Positions 43,713-53,224 of a stretch of DNA of 64,000 bases are shown here, in pieces (the stretch's first letter is position 1; every line of letters starts with the position of its first letter). The position numbers and the translations under genes were made by a program. A model generated the notes under the pieces. That model was not told the DNA's origin and searched no databases. It saw nothing but the letters and a program-made list of their open reading frames with translations. Where the stretch lies: assembly GCA_023230565.1 (NCBI GenBank), contig JALNXD010000002.1:1-64000 (forward strand), written 5' to 3'. Source of the stretch: Syntrophales bacterium. GTDB taxonomy: Bacteria; Desulfobacterota; Syntrophia; Syntrophales; UBA2210.

Positions 43713-45320
43713 ATGGATTACAGGGTCATTCTCGGAATCATCGGCGGTCTTGGTCTTTTTATTTACGGAATGCATCTTTTGAGCGATTCGCTCAAAAAGC
43801 TTTCACTCACGCTTCTTAAAACCATGCTCGAAAAGCTCACTTCCGACAGAATACGGTCGGTTCTTGTGGGGTTGGGCGTAACCGCCATTATACAAAGCTC
43901 AAGCGCCACATCAGTCATTCTCATTGGATTCCTCAATGCAGGAATAATACAGCTTGCAGCTGCTCTTTCCATCATGATAGGAGCAAATGTAGGAACGACG
44001 GTAACTGCCCAGCTCATTGCCTTTAAATTCACTGCGGCAGCTCCGCTGTTCGTTTTTGCAGGGGCGATAATATTCTTTTTCGCACGAAAAAATAAACATA
44101 AAAACAAGGGCCTCGCTCTTTTAGGATTCGGGCTTCTTTTTATGGGCCTCGCCCTCATGAGTTCGGCGGTCAAACCGCTCGCGGGAAACGAGGCTGTAAA
44201 AAACTCCTTTACTTCTTTCGGAAGCCAACCATTTCTTGGAATACTGGCTGGCTTGACCGTGACGGCAATTCTTCAAAGCAGCAGCACCACTGTGGGTATG
44301 ATTATCGCGTTTGCATTAGCCGGGCTGCTCGATCTGTCATCTTCGATTTATCTTTTGTTTGGAACAAACATAGGAACCTGCGTTACGGCAATCATTGCAA
44401 GTTTTGGAGGCAACCTTTCAAGTAAGAGGCTCGCCCTGGGAAACACACTTTTCAATGTCGGCGGAACCATTCTTGGCGTGTTAATGGTTCCGCTATACTT
44501 GAGCTACGTGCCGCTGTTTTCAGAAAGCATAGCCCGCCAGGTTGCCAACAGTCATACGATATTCAATGTCATCAATACTATTCTTATTGTTCCGCTGATT
44601 CCGGTTTTTGTGAAAATCCTGGAAAAAATGATTCCCGGAAAAGATTACAAGAAGCAGGAAATAAGATATCTTGACCACAATCTCCTTTCTACTCCCCATC
44701 TGGCTCTTTCGGCAGTTATAAAGGAGCTTACGGTGATGCTCAGCATATGCGAGGAAATGCTTGAAAAGGCAGAAACATGCGCTTTTTCATATAATCACAA
44801 ACTTAAAAATGAAATAACATTCGACGAAGAATCAGTTGACGAGATGCAGAAAAATATAACGAATTACCTGGTTGAAATCACGAAAAATGAGCTTACCGAT
44901 CGCCAGCGAAGGCTTGTGCCGGCAATCCTGCACAGCGTAAACGACATAGAAAGAGTGGGTGATTACTGTGAAAATATCGTTACACTGGCACAGCGTACCT
45001 TTGAAGAAAACCTTAGTTTTTCGGGCGCTGCAAAGGAAGAACTGGAACGCCTTTTTTCGAAAACAAAGACAGTCCTGAAACATACTATCAAGGCGGTAAA
45101 GTATGACGATCACAAATCTGCCCACATCACTCTGACGATAGAAAAGGAATCCGATGAACTGATCAGTCAATATAAATTGAATCATATCCTGCGCCTTGAG
45201 GCGGGAACCTGCGTCAGTGAATCAGGACTGGTCTTTTCGGATATCTTGACTGACATAGAAAGAATTAACGGACATCTCTGCAATATAACCAAAGGAATAC
45301 TGCACATCGGCAAACGATAG
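43713..45320 (+). CDS. Na/Pi cotransporter family protein with PhoU-like domain
   Basis: The 535-residue protein starts with G-L-G-L-F-I-Y-G-M-H-L-L and has two inverted PNaS repeats marked by Q-S-S-S-A-T-S and Q-S-S-S-T-T-V-G, with about eight membrane segments. A soluble PhoU-like helical domain (about 330-535) follows. Proteins of this NptA/YjbB type export or import phosphate with sodium. A GTG at 43683 would add ten residues, but neither start has a convincing Shine-Dalgarno. Confidence 0.88.
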   Translation: MDYRVILGIIGGLGLFIYGMHLLSDSLKKLSLTLLKTMLEKLTSDRIRSVLVGLGVTAIIQSSSATSVILIGFLNAGIIQLAAALSIMIGANVGTTVTAQLIAFKFTAAAPLFVFAGAIIFFFARKNKHKNKGLALLGFGLLFMGLALMSSAVKPLAGNEAVKNSFTSFGSQPFLGILAGLTVTAILQSSSTTVGMIIAFALAGLLDLSSSIYLLFGTNIGTCVTAIIASFGGNLSSKRLALGNTLFNVGGTILGVLMVPLYLSYVPLFSESIARQVANSHTIFNVINTILIVPLIPVFVKILEKMIPGKDYKKQEIRYLDHNLLSTPHLALSAVIKELTVMLSICEEMLEKAETCAFSYNHKLKNEITFDEESVDEMQKNITNYLVEITKNELTDRQRRLVPAILHSVNDIERVGDYCENIVTLAQRTFEENLSFSGAAKEELERLFSKTKTVLKHTIKAVKYDDHKSAHITLTIEKESDELISQYKLNHILRLEAGTCVSESGLVFSDILTDIERINGHLCNITKGILHIGKR

Positions 45321-45374
45321 TTCAAGGAAAGAACCGATCAGTTCAAAAAATTTTTTCTGATGCTTTTTCAATGC

Positions 45375-45402
45375 TTGACAGAACTGATTTGATGTTTATT
45401 TT
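45375..45402 (+). promoter_or_regulatory. Promoter candidate for groES-groEL
   Basis: TTGACA (45375-45380) is followed after 16 bases by TATTTT (45397-45402), about 80 bp before the groES ATG. I found no CIRCE inverted repeat (TTAGCACTC-type) in the 162-bp gap, so HrcA control through a standard CIRCE is not supported. A preceding C (CTTGACA) is compatible with a heat-shock-type -35. Confidence 0.4.
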
Positions 45403-45482
45403 AAAGCTGCTGATTTATAAAAATAAAGGATTTTTCTTACCTTAATTAAAAACCATCTATAAGGAAAGGAGAGTAATGAAGT

Positions 45483-45773
45483 ATGAACATCAGACCTTTA
45501 CATGACAGAATTCTTGTTCGACGCCTCGAGGAAGAAGAGAAGACAAAGGGTGGCATTATCATCCCTGACAGTGCCAAAGAAAAACCGATGGAAGGTGAAG
45601 TCATCGCAGTCGGAAACGGGAAAAGGACGGAAGACGGCAAACTGATCCAGTTGGATGTCAAGGCAGGTGACAGAGTGCTTTTCAGCAAATATGCGGGCAC
45701 AGAAGTCAAAATTGAAGATGTGGAACACCTCATAATGAGGGAAGACGATATTCTCGGAATCATAGAAAAGTAA
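45483..45773 (+). CDS. groES: Co-chaperonin GroES
   Basis: The 96-residue co-chaperonin has the opening M-N-I-R-P-L-H-D-R-I-L-V, the mobile loop E-E-K-T-K-G-G-I-I-I-P, and G-D-R-V-L-F-S-K-Y-A-G. It caps GroEL during protein folding. GroEL follows after 33 bp. Confidence 0.98.
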   Translation: MNIRPLHDRILVRRLEEEEKTKGGIIIPDSAKEKPMEGEVIAVGNGKRTEDGKLIQLDVKAGDRVLFSKYAGTEVKIEDVEHLIMREDDILGIIEK

Positions 45774-45806
45774 TAAATATAGACAGATAAAGGAGGAAAA
45801 TTCTAC

Positions 45807-47444
45807 ATGTCTGCTAAAATCATACAGTATGATGAAGAGGCCAGGAAATCCATTCTTAATGGCGTCAACATCCTGGCTGATGCCGTAAAGGTTACTCTTG
45901 GCCCGAAGGGCAGAAACGTAATCCTTGAGAAAACCTTCGGGGCGCCGACGGTAACAAAGGATGGCGTTACCGTTGCAAAAGAAATCGAGTTGGAAGACAA
46001 ATTTGAAAATATGGGCGCCCAGATGGTTCGGGAAGTTGCAAGCAAAACAAGTGATGTTGCCGGCGATGGTACAACGACGGCGACTCTTCTGGCTCAGGCA
46101 ATCTATAGAGAAGGTGTAAAAGCTGTTGCAGCCGGAAGCAATCCCATGGAAGTAAAAAGGGGAATTGACAAGGCGATCGAAATGGTGGTTGCCGAACTTA
46201 AGAAGATGAGCAAGCCTACTAAAGACCAGAAGGAGATCGCCCAGGTAGGAACAATTTCGGCCAATAATGACGAAACTATTGGAAATATAATAGCAGAAGC
46301 CATGGGCAAGGTGGGTAAAGAAGGAGTTATTACGGTTGAAGAAGCGAAAGGATTACAGACCGAACTGGAAGTTGTAGAGGGTATGCAGTTCGACCGGGGA
46401 TATCTTTCGCCTTACTTTGTCACAAATGCAGATAAAATGGAAGCAGAGCTGCAGGAAGCGCTCATTCTTATTCACGATAAAAAAATCAGCAGCATGAAAG
46501 ATCTTCTTCCCATCCTTGAACAAGTGGCAAAAATGGGGAAACCGCTTTTGATAGTGGCGGAGGACATTGAAGGAGAAGCACTTGCGACCCTTGTCATAAA
46601 TAAAATTCGCGGCACATTGAATGTCGCAGCCGTCAAAGCGCCGGGTTTTGGGGACAGGCGAAAAGCAATGCTGGAAGATATTGCCGTTTTAACGGGCGGC
46701 CAAGTGATTTCTGAGGATACGGGATCCAAACTTGAAAATACACAGCTCGGCGATTTGGGCCAGGCCAAGAGAATCGTTATCGATAAAGATAATACCACAA
46801 TAGTTGATGGTGCAGGTGAAAGAGCCCAGTTAGAAGGAAGGGTAAAGCAGATACGAGCACAGATTGAAGAAACCACTTCCGACTATGACCGTGAGAAATT
46901 ACAGGAAAGGCTTGCAAAACTCGTAGGAGGCGTAGCTGTCATTAAAGTAGGCGCGGCGACCGAAACGGAGATGAAAGAAAGAAAGGCGCGCGTCGAAGAT
47001 GCCCTTAACGCAACCCGTGCTGCCGTTGAAGAGGGAATTGTTCCAGGTGGCGGCGTTGCGTATATCCGAACCCTTCCTGCTCTCGACAAGGCAAAACTCT
47101 CCAGCGATCAGCAGATAGGCCTTAATATTGTAAAACGTGCAATCGAGGAACCGCTGAGAATGATCGCGGCAAATGCCGGCCATGAAGGTTCTATCATTGT
47201 GGAAAAAATTAAGGGCAAAAAGGATGATTTTGGATTTAATGCCCAGTCTGACAAATATGAAAATCTTCTGGAAGCGGGTGTAATCGACCCCACAAAGGTG
47301 ACAAGATTCGCTCTCCAGAACGCTGGAAGCGTTGCATCGCTCATGCTGACAACTCAGTGCATGATTGCGGAAAAGCCGAAAGAGGAACCGGCTATGCCTG
47401 CAATGCCTCCAGGAGGAATGGGCGGAATGGGCGGAATGATGTAA
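45807..47444 (+). CDS. groEL: Chaperonin GroEL
   Basis: The 545-residue chaperonin subunit has the ATP-site segments L-G-P-K-G-R-N-V, D-G-V-T-V-A-K-E-I and G-D-G-T-T-T-A-T-L-L, with the apical domain between. It ends in a G-G-M repeat tail (G-G-M-G-G-M-G-G-M-M) typical of GroEL. AGGAGG precedes the ATG. A very strong terminator ends the groESL unit. Confidence 0.99.
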   Translation: MSAKIIQYDEEARKSILNGVNILADAVKVTLGPKGRNVILEKTFGAPTVTKDGVTVAKEIELEDKFENMGAQMVREVASKTSDVAGDGTTTATLLAQAIYREGVKAVAAGSNPMEVKRGIDKAIEMVVAELKKMSKPTKDQKEIAQVGTISANNDETIGNIIAEAMGKVGKEGVITVEEAKGLQTELEVVEGMQFDRGYLSPYFVTNADKMEAELQEALILIHDKKISSMKDLLPILEQVAKMGKPLLIVAEDIEGEALATLVINKIRGTLNVAAVKAPGFGDRRKAMLEDIAVLTGGQVISEDTGSKLENTQLGDLGQAKRIVIDKDNTTIVDGAGERAQLEGRVKQIRAQIEETTSDYDREKLQERLAKLVGGVAVIKVGAATETEMKERKARVEDALNATRAAVEEGIVPGGGVAYIRTLPALDKAKLSSDQQIGLNIVKRAIEEPLRMIAANAGHEGSIIVEKIKGKKDDFGFNAQSDKYENLLEAGVIDPTKVTRFALQNAGSVASLMLTTQCMIAEKPKEEPAMPAMPPGGMGGMGGMM

Positions 47445-47487
47445 CGGGACAGCTCCCGTAAATTCCTCGACTAATCCGGTAATCCTA

Positions 47488-47530
47488 AAGAGGCCTTTCA
47501 TCCCTATAAGATGGAAGGCCTCTTTTTTTC
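47488..47530 (+). terminator. Intrinsic terminator after groEL
   Basis: A 15-bp stem (47488-47502 with 47510-47524, one G-U pair) encloses a seven-base loop and is followed by a T run to 47529. It lies 44 bp past the groEL stop. The 259-bp gap to ileS otherwise shows only AT-rich sequence with possible promoter boxes around 47640-47670. Confidence 0.95.
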
Positions 47531-47703
47531 AAATGCCCGCCTATCCGATGGGGGTTGATTTCAAAACACATTGAATCCCGAATTTTACCAATCATTGCTT
47601 TTTGCCGCGCCTCATTTTCAGGGGTTTACAAAAATATTGCCTCATTTGAATAATTTGTGTTATACAGACCCGTTACATTATACAGGAAAATTAGGAGAAA
47701 TCG

Positions 47704-50508
47704 ATGAACTATAAAGATACACTCAACCTTCCCAGAACCGGCTTTTCCATGAAAGCGAATTTAGCAATAAAAGAACCGGAGATGCTCGGGAAGTGGGAGT
47801 CTATAAATATCTATACGAAAATAAGAGAAACATTAAAAGGAAGAACACCTTTTATCCTTCATGACGGCCCTCCCTATGCCAATGGTGACATCCATCTGGG
47901 AACGGCGCTCAACAAGATTATAAAAGATATCGTCATCAAATCCAAAAATATGTCAGGCTTCGACAGTGTATATGTCCCGGGATGGGACTGCCATGGACTG
48001 CCCATTGAGCATCAGGTAGATCAGAAGCTGGGAGATGAACGATTTACAATTTCACAGGCGGAAAAGAGACGTCTGTGCCGCGCCTATGCTGAAAGGTTTG
48101 TATCCATCCAGCGAAATGAATTCAAAAGGTTTGGCGTTTTTGGTGAGTGGAACAACCCTTACATCACGATGGACTACGATTATGAGGCCACGACGATCGA
48201 AGAATTCGGCACGCTTCTGCTGGGCGGCAATGTATATAAAGGAAAAAAGCCCGTATATTGGTGCGCATCTTGCAAAACAGCCCTTGCAGAAGCCGAAATA
48301 GAATATGCGGACCATTCTACACCTTCCATATATGTCAAATTTCCGCTGGTTTCAGATATCTCATCTGTTATTCCTGCATTGACGAAAGAAAGAGTATCGG
48401 TTGTCATCTGGACGACGACTCCCTGGACGATTCCCGCAAATCTTGCAATTGCCCTGCATGAGGATTTTGAATACGTCGCCGTAAAAGTTGAAGGAGAAGT
48501 TTTAATATTTGCAGAAGAACTGACGGATTACTGTCTGGATGCCTTCGGTTTAAGAGGAAAAGATACTGAAATCCTGGCCACTTTTAAAGGATCCCTTCTT
48601 GAAGGACTGTCATGCCGACACCCTTTTATAGATCGGGAAAGCAGACTTATCGTCGCCCCATTTGTGACTCTCGATGCGGGAACCGGATGTGTGCATATTG
48701 CACCCGGTCATGGTCAGGAAGATTATGAAATCGGTTTAAAATACGATTTGGATGTATATGCTCCGGTAAATGATGAAGGCCGTTTTACCTCGGATGTAGA
48801 TTTATTTGAGGGACAATTCGTTTTCGATGCGAATCAGGCTGTGATTGATACATTACAAGAGGTGGGTGCTCTTCTGGGACACATGGATATGGTACATCAA
48901 TATCCCCACTGCTGGCGCTGCAAAAATCCGATTATATTCCGCTCTACAGAGCAATGGTTCATCTCCATGGAAAAAAATGCTCTACGCAAAAGAGCTCTCT
49001 CGGCAATTGACAGCGTGACATGGTTTCCCTCCTGGGGGCGTGATCGGATTTACGGCATGATCGAAAACAGACCCGATTGGTGTATCTCAAGACAAAGATC
49101 ATGGGGGGTTCCGATTACCGTCTTTTATTGTGCAGGCTGCGGCCGGTATCTGGCAACTAAAGAAGTTGTCGACCATGTAGTCTCGCTCGTGCGTGCAAGC
49201 GGAGCCGATATCTGGTTTGAACGGGAATCGACAGATCTTCTGCCGCAGGGAACCGTCTGTCCGCATTGCGGTAAAAATCAATTTCTAAAGGAGACCAATA
49301 TACTTGACGTCTGGTTTGATTCAGGTGTCAGTCATGCCGCCGTACTTCAGAATTCTTCGAAATGGCCCGATCTTTCATGGCCGGCGGATCTTTACCTCGA
49401 AGGCAGCGATCAGCACCGCGGCTGGTTCCATTCATCTCTCCTCGAATCGGTCGCCTCCAGGGGTGTCGCCCCGTATCGGTCGGTTCTCACACATGGATTT
49501 GTGGTCGATGGAGAGGGGAAAAAGATGTCGAAATCGATGGGTAATTTTATCGATCCTCAGGAAATGGTGGACCAATATGGCGCAGAGATCCTCCGCCTAT
49601 GGGTGGCGGCAGAGGATTATACAATGGATATACGGATTTCGGAAGAAATCCTTAAACGGCTCGTGGAAGCGTACCGCCGAATCAGAAATACCAGCCGTTA
49701 TATTCTCGGCAATCTCTATGATTTTGCTCCCGAAAAAGATTCGGTTTCTTATGATAATATGGAGCAACTGGACAAATGGATTCTCCACAGGCTCGCCGAA
49801 ATCAACGGCCGCGTTCGCAAAGCGTATGATGATTACCAGTTTCATATCGTATATTATACCCTGTATAATTTCTGCACAGTCGACCTCAGTTCCCTGTATC
49901 TGGACATTCTTAAGGACCGGCTTTATACTTCAAAGGCCGAATCGGCTGAAAGAAGATCTGCCCAGACTGCAATGCACATTATCCTCGATTCGATGGTGCG
50001 TCTCCTGGCGCCGATTCTGACCTTTACGGCAGAAGAAATATGGGAATATCTCCCCCTTTATAAAAGCAAAGAAGAAAGTGTGCACATGGCGGAGTTTCCG
50101 AAGATTGGGTCACGCTATTTTGATGAAAATATCGGTGAGCAGTGGAAGACAATTTGGGCCGTCAGGGGAGAAATTTCAAAGGCTATAGAAAGAGCGCGCC
50201 GTGAAAAAATTATCGGACATTCACTGGACAGTCGCATCGAAATTTCGGCACCGGAAAACATTGAGAAACTGCTCGATAACCGTATGGATGAATTAGCGAC
50301 ATTATGCATTGTTTCCTCGGCAGACCTTACGCCTCTTGAAGAACTGCCGGATTCCTTCGAAAGCGCAGAAATAAGCGGACTGAGAATACGAGTCTCAAGG
50401 GCAGAAGGGAACAAGTGTGAACGCTGCTGGCATTATAGTGAAACAGTGGGAAGCGATGCAAAACATCCGGGCATCTGCAGCCGTTGCCTTCAGAACCTCT
50501 CAATGTAA
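47704..50508 (+). CDS. ileS: Isoleucyl-tRNA synthetase
   Basis: The 934-residue class I synthetase has the HIGH-type motif H-L-G-T near residue 60, the editing CP1 domain with W-T-T-T-P-W-T-I-P and H-I-A-P-G-H-G, and the K-M-S-K-S loop (G-K-K-M-S-K-S-M-G-N). A C-terminal zinc motif follows (C-E-R-C-W-H-Y and C-S-R-C). TTAGGAG precedes the ATG. It pairs with lspA, a frequent ileS-lspA arrangement. Confidence 0.98.
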   Translation: MNYKDTLNLPRTGFSMKANLAIKEPEMLGKWESINIYTKIRETLKGRTPFILHDGPPYANGDIHLGTALNKIIKDIVIKSKNMSGFDSVYVPGWDCHGLPIEHQVDQKLGDERFTISQAEKRRLCRAYAERFVSIQRNEFKRFGVFGEWNNPYITMDYDYEATTIEEFGTLLLGGNVYKGKKPVYWCASCKTALAEAEIEYADHSTPSIYVKFPLVSDISSVIPALTKERVSVVIWTTTPWTIPANLAIALHEDFEYVAVKVEGEVLIFAEELTDYCLDAFGLRGKDTEILATFKGSLLEGLSCRHPFIDRESRLIVAPFVTLDAGTGCVHIAPGHGQEDYEIGLKYDLDVYAPVNDEGRFTSDVDLFEGQFVFDANQAVIDTLQEVGALLGHMDMVHQYPHCWRCKNPIIFRSTEQWFISMEKNALRKRALSAIDSVTWFPSWGRDRIYGMIENRPDWCISRQRSWGVPITVFYCAGCGRYLATKEVVDHVVSLVRASGADIWFERESTDLLPQGTVCPHCGKNQFLKETNILDVWFDSGVSHAAVLQNSSKWPDLSWPADLYLEGSDQHRGWFHSSLLESVASRGVAPYRSVLTHGFVVDGEGKKMSKSMGNFIDPQEMVDQYGAEILRLWVAAEDYTMDIRISEEILKRLVEAYRRIRNTSRYILGNLYDFAPEKDSVSYDNMEQLDKWILHRLAEINGRVRKAYDDYQFHIVYYTLYNFCTVDLSSLYLDILKDRLYTSKAESAERRSAQTAMHIILDSMVRLLAPILTFTAEEIWEYLPLYKSKEESVHMAEFPKIGSRYFDENIGEQWKTIWAVRGEISKAIERARREKIIGHSLDSRIEISAPENIEKLLDNRMDELATLCIVSSADLTPLEELPDSFESAEISGLRIRVSRAEGNKCERCWHYSETVGSDAKHPGICSRCLQNLSM

Positions 50509-50560
50509 TGAAGATAATGATTTCCGGTTCAGCATCAATTAGACGCGTGCAGAAAGTCTT

Positions 50561-51064
50561 ATGAAGAGAATTCGATTCACAAAGGAACACGCTGTATTTT
50601 TACCGGTGTCGCTTTTCGTCATAGTTTCAGACCAGGTAACAAAATTTCTAATTCGGGACTCCCTCGGCCTTTATGAAACGATTCCCGTTATAGAAGGGCT
50701 CTTCAATATTACCTATATCAGAAATCCTGGTGCTGCTTTCGGCTTTTTATCAGGCGCTTCCCCCTTTTTCCGTTCTCTCTTTCTGACCTTAATCACAGTC
50801 GCTGTTATTGCTCTTATTATTTATATTTTAGGAAAAAATGACAGGCAGGAGAGACTATTACACGTATCTCTTTCACTTGTACTCGGCGGCGCCATCGGAA
50901 ATCTGATAGATCGAATTGTTTTCGGTGAAGTAACTGATTTTATTGATTTATATATCGGTTCCGCTCATTGGCCGGCCTTCAATATCGCAGACATGGCTAT
51001 TTCAGCAGGCGCATTCATGCTTATTTTTGAAATGATAAAAAAGGGCAGAAATCAACGCCGTTGA
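50561..51064 (+). CDS. lspA: Lipoprotein signal peptidase LspA
   Basis: The 167-residue membrane aspartic protease has four hydrophobic segments. The catalytic aspartates are in N-L-I-D-R-I and F-N-I-A-D. Other family motifs are D-Q-V-T-K and N-P-G-A-A-F-G. It removes signal peptides from prolipoproteins, of which several are encoded in this window. It follows ileS by 52 bp. Confidence 0.96.
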   Translation: MKRIRFTKEHAVFLPVSLFVIVSDQVTKFLIRDSLGLYETIPVIEGLFNITYIRNPGAAFGFLSGASPFFRSLFLTLITVAVIALIIYILGKNDRQERLLHVSLSLVLGGAIGNLIDRIVFGEVTDFIDLYIGSAHWPAFNIADMAISAGAFMLIFEMIKKGRNQRR

Positions 51065-51088
51065 GTTTTTTATCTGCGAAGTTACGCT

Positions 51089-51649
51089 TCAGGGCTTTTT
51101 TATTATTACATTTAAATATTTTTTACCCCATTTAAGGGCATCATCACGGTCGGGAAAAAATATATCGATATGCTCACCTTTGATCGCCCTTCCGCGGTCA
51201 TGCACTTCTCCCCAGCCGTAGCCCGGCACATACATTTTCGTGCCGAACGGATATTTCGGGTCAGCAGCTATTGTGCCTTTTCTTGCCTTTGTTCCATCCG
51301 CTGTGATCCCCACCCGCTTTCTTTTCCCTTTTAGTGGTCCGTACGCGTATACAGGCGGACCAAGACACCAGTATTTCTTTTTCCAGCCGCATGATTCAGG
51401 ACCGGCGTCATAGGCTGTCACAAGCATTCTCCTTACTTCACCTTCACCCGGTTCTGCTTTTATTTTTGGAAAAAAACAGCATCCTCCAAGGAGGATCAAC
51501 GTATAAAAAGAAATGATCAAGATAGAAAAGCATTTTACAAAATTTTCTCTTTTATAACATTTGGGGGTCAGAGCAGTCGATCCAATCCTGAATAATGGAA
51601 ACGATTCCGGTGCCGATGGAACTGATCTGAAAATTTGTTTAAAAATCAT
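51089..51649 (-). CDS. 3D-domain (MltA/RpfB C-terminal-like) lipoprotein
   Basis: The C-terminal 3D domain is clear: A-A-D-P-K-Y-P-F-G-T-K-M-Y-V-P-G-Y-G, then V-H-D-R-G-R-A-I-K-G and H-I-D-I-F-F-P with the three conserved aspartates. A hydrophobic segment ends in L-L-G-G-C-C, a lipobox, but it sits about 55 residues from the start. The ATG at 51649 has a strong GAGGAG. The protein probably acts on peptidoglycan in the envelope. The long N-terminal extension is unusual. Confidence 0.82.
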   Translation of the reverse strand: MIFKQIFRSVPSAPESFPLFRIGSTALTPKCYKRENFVKCFSILIISFYTLILLGGCCFFPKIKAEPGEGEVRRMLVTAYDAGPESCGWKKKYWCLGPPVYAYGPLKGKRKRVGITADGTKARKGTIAADPKYPFGTKMYVPGYGWGEVHDRGRAIKGEHIDIFFPDRDDALKWGKKYLNVIIKKP

Positions 51650-51663
51650 TAATACTCCTCTTT

Positions 51664-52704
51664 TTAAACCTCCGTCACTCTCGATAGGTATTCAGCCTTA
51701 AGGTGTCGATACATATTCATAAGAGCATTATTTGAGACTACGGCAAAGGACGTACTTACCATGATTTTCTTTACTTCATTTCGGCTTATTTTTATTTTAT
51801 GGCCGTCAAGCAGATCTTCATTCTGCTCATTAAGCTTTATCAAGGTCTTAATAGCCATAAATAAGGGCCAAAGGCAAAAAAGGCGGTATCTTACGCATGC
51901 TCTTGGAATATCCAGGGTATAGAATAATGCCTCGTCAAGATTTTCAAGAGCCAAATTCGTGAGACGTTTGAAAATCCTCATGCATACTACCCGGTTTGAT
52001 TTGATTTCATTTAAGTTTAGTGTTATTCCTTCCGCTTCAAAATAACTCTTTGGTACATAACACCATCCCCGTCTTAAATCCGGGAAGAAATCTTTTGAAA
52101 TATTCGTAAGCTGAAGCCCAATTCCAAACTTCACACTTCGTGATATCAATCTTTCTTCTATTTTTTCAGTAATGCGCGGCGCACCTTTGGAAAAAATCGA
52201 TGTAATCATCAGCCCGACTGTTCCTGCCACATAATAGCAATAATGCTTCAGCTCCTCTTCCGTATTCAGACATACAATGCTTCCTTCAGATGTTTTTTTC
52301 TGAAAATCAGCCATTCCGAGAGCCATTTCCTTCACATATTCCGATATAATATCTACATACCCAACGGGCAGATCAAGAAGCTCCCTGAAGACGCGCGGCA
52401 TATCACCTACAAGGACCGAATCATCGCAGACAGTACCGAAAGATACACTCTCCACAAAACTTCGAGTACGGGCATCCCACCCGGAGGACGGTGGGAAAAG
52501 ACCGGCAAATGTGTTGAGATGCCCGATCTTTTTTTCTGCGGGTAATAATGGATCGTCTTCAAGGGTATCTGCAATTCGGCATAAAAGATATGCGATAAGA
52601 AGCGCCCGGTATACATCGCCTCTGAGAACCTGAATATTGATTGCAAATGTTCTTGAAACCTTAGCAAGGTGTTGTTCACATATTTTCAAGTCGTCGCCCT
52701 TCAT
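51664..52704 (-). CDS. Squalene/phytoene synthase family protein (squalene synthase-like)
   Basis: The 346-residue protein has the prenyl-transferring trans-isoprenyl fold. The first Asp-rich site is D-T-L-E-D at residues 46-50. The second, near residue 200, reads L-T-N-I-S-K-D-F-F-P-D. The block Y-C-Y-Y-V-A-G-T-V-G-L resembles the eukaryote-like farnesyl-diphosphate farnesyltransferase group more than bacterial HpnC/HpnD. It should join two prenyl diphosphates head to head. No squalene-hopene cyclase, carotenoid or hpn gene is adjacent. Confidence 0.82.
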   Translation of the reverse strand: MKGDDLKICEQHLAKVSRTFAINIQVLRGDVYRALLIAYLLCRIADTLEDDPLLPAEKKIGHLNTFAGLFPPSSGWDARTRSFVESVSFGTVCDDSVLVGDMPRVFRELLDLPVGYVDIISEYVKEMALGMADFQKKTSEGSIVCLNTEEELKHYCYYVAGTVGLMITSIFSKGAPRITEKIEERLISRSVKFGIGLQLTNISKDFFPDLRRGWCYVPKSYFEAEGITLNLNEIKSNRVVCMRIFKRLTNLALENLDEALFYTLDIPRACVRYRLFCLWPLFMAIKTLIKLNEQNEDLLDGHKIKISRNEVKKIMVSTSFAVVSNNALMNMYRHLKAEYLSRVTEV

Positions 52705-52827
52705 GAATGCACATTCCTCTGCCTTTCACCAATATTCAGGACGTACTGTAAATAAATATTAGCGCTTATGTCAAAATTTTTATTGGAATTATAGGGAAAA
52801 GAAAATAAATAGAAAACAGGCGCACAC

Positions 52828-52859
52828 AAAAAGAAAGGGAGGCTTTAAAAGCCTCCCTT
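52828..52859 (-). terminator. Orphan intrinsic terminator on the minus strand
   Basis: AAGGGAGGCTT (52835-52845) and AAGCCTCCCTT (52849-52859) form an 11-bp stem with a three-base loop. On the minus strand it runs into TCTTTTTG. The plus-strand side has no T run. There is no minus-strand gene upstream of it, so it either ends a non-coding RNA or attenuates the squalene-synthase-like gene about 125 bp downstream. Confidence 0.75.
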
Positions 52860-52996
52860 ACAAGGGGGGTTACCAACCAATGTTTTAACCCGTATCGGAT
52901 AAACCGAACTTTCAACTGGTTGATTTAACTCAAATATTACCCTCGCACTCTCATTCCACTCACTGCACCATCCGAGGGTTTTAAACAATCGGTCGG

Positions 52997-53016
52997 TTCA
53001 AAGGTTTAAACCAGAA
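52997..53016 (+). repeat. Porin leader element, copy 2
   Basis: TTCAAAGGTTTAAACCAGAA differs at one position from 29389-29408. As at the porin gene, an AGGAGG follows closely (53020-53025), but no start codon of a recognisable gene follows it. It may be a decayed gene start or a shared binding site. Confidence 0.6.
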
Positions 53017-53224
53017 AATAGGAGGGATTTTCCGGTTCGATATTGTCTAAAGCATTATTTATGCCAAAATGCAATTTTATCCAAGTTATCCTAATGTCTT
53101 CAGAATCTCCGGCCCCGCATAAAAGATTATTTCTTCACAAGGAAAAAAATGTCGAGACGGATCTGATTCAGTGTAATATCAGTAATAATTTCAATGTGTA
53201 TCGGTTTGTCATATTTTTCACCCA

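Noticed and set aside
45321..45482. CIRCE element expected upstream of groES.
   Set aside because: No TTAGCACTC-N9-GAGTGCTAA-like repeat is present in the gap.
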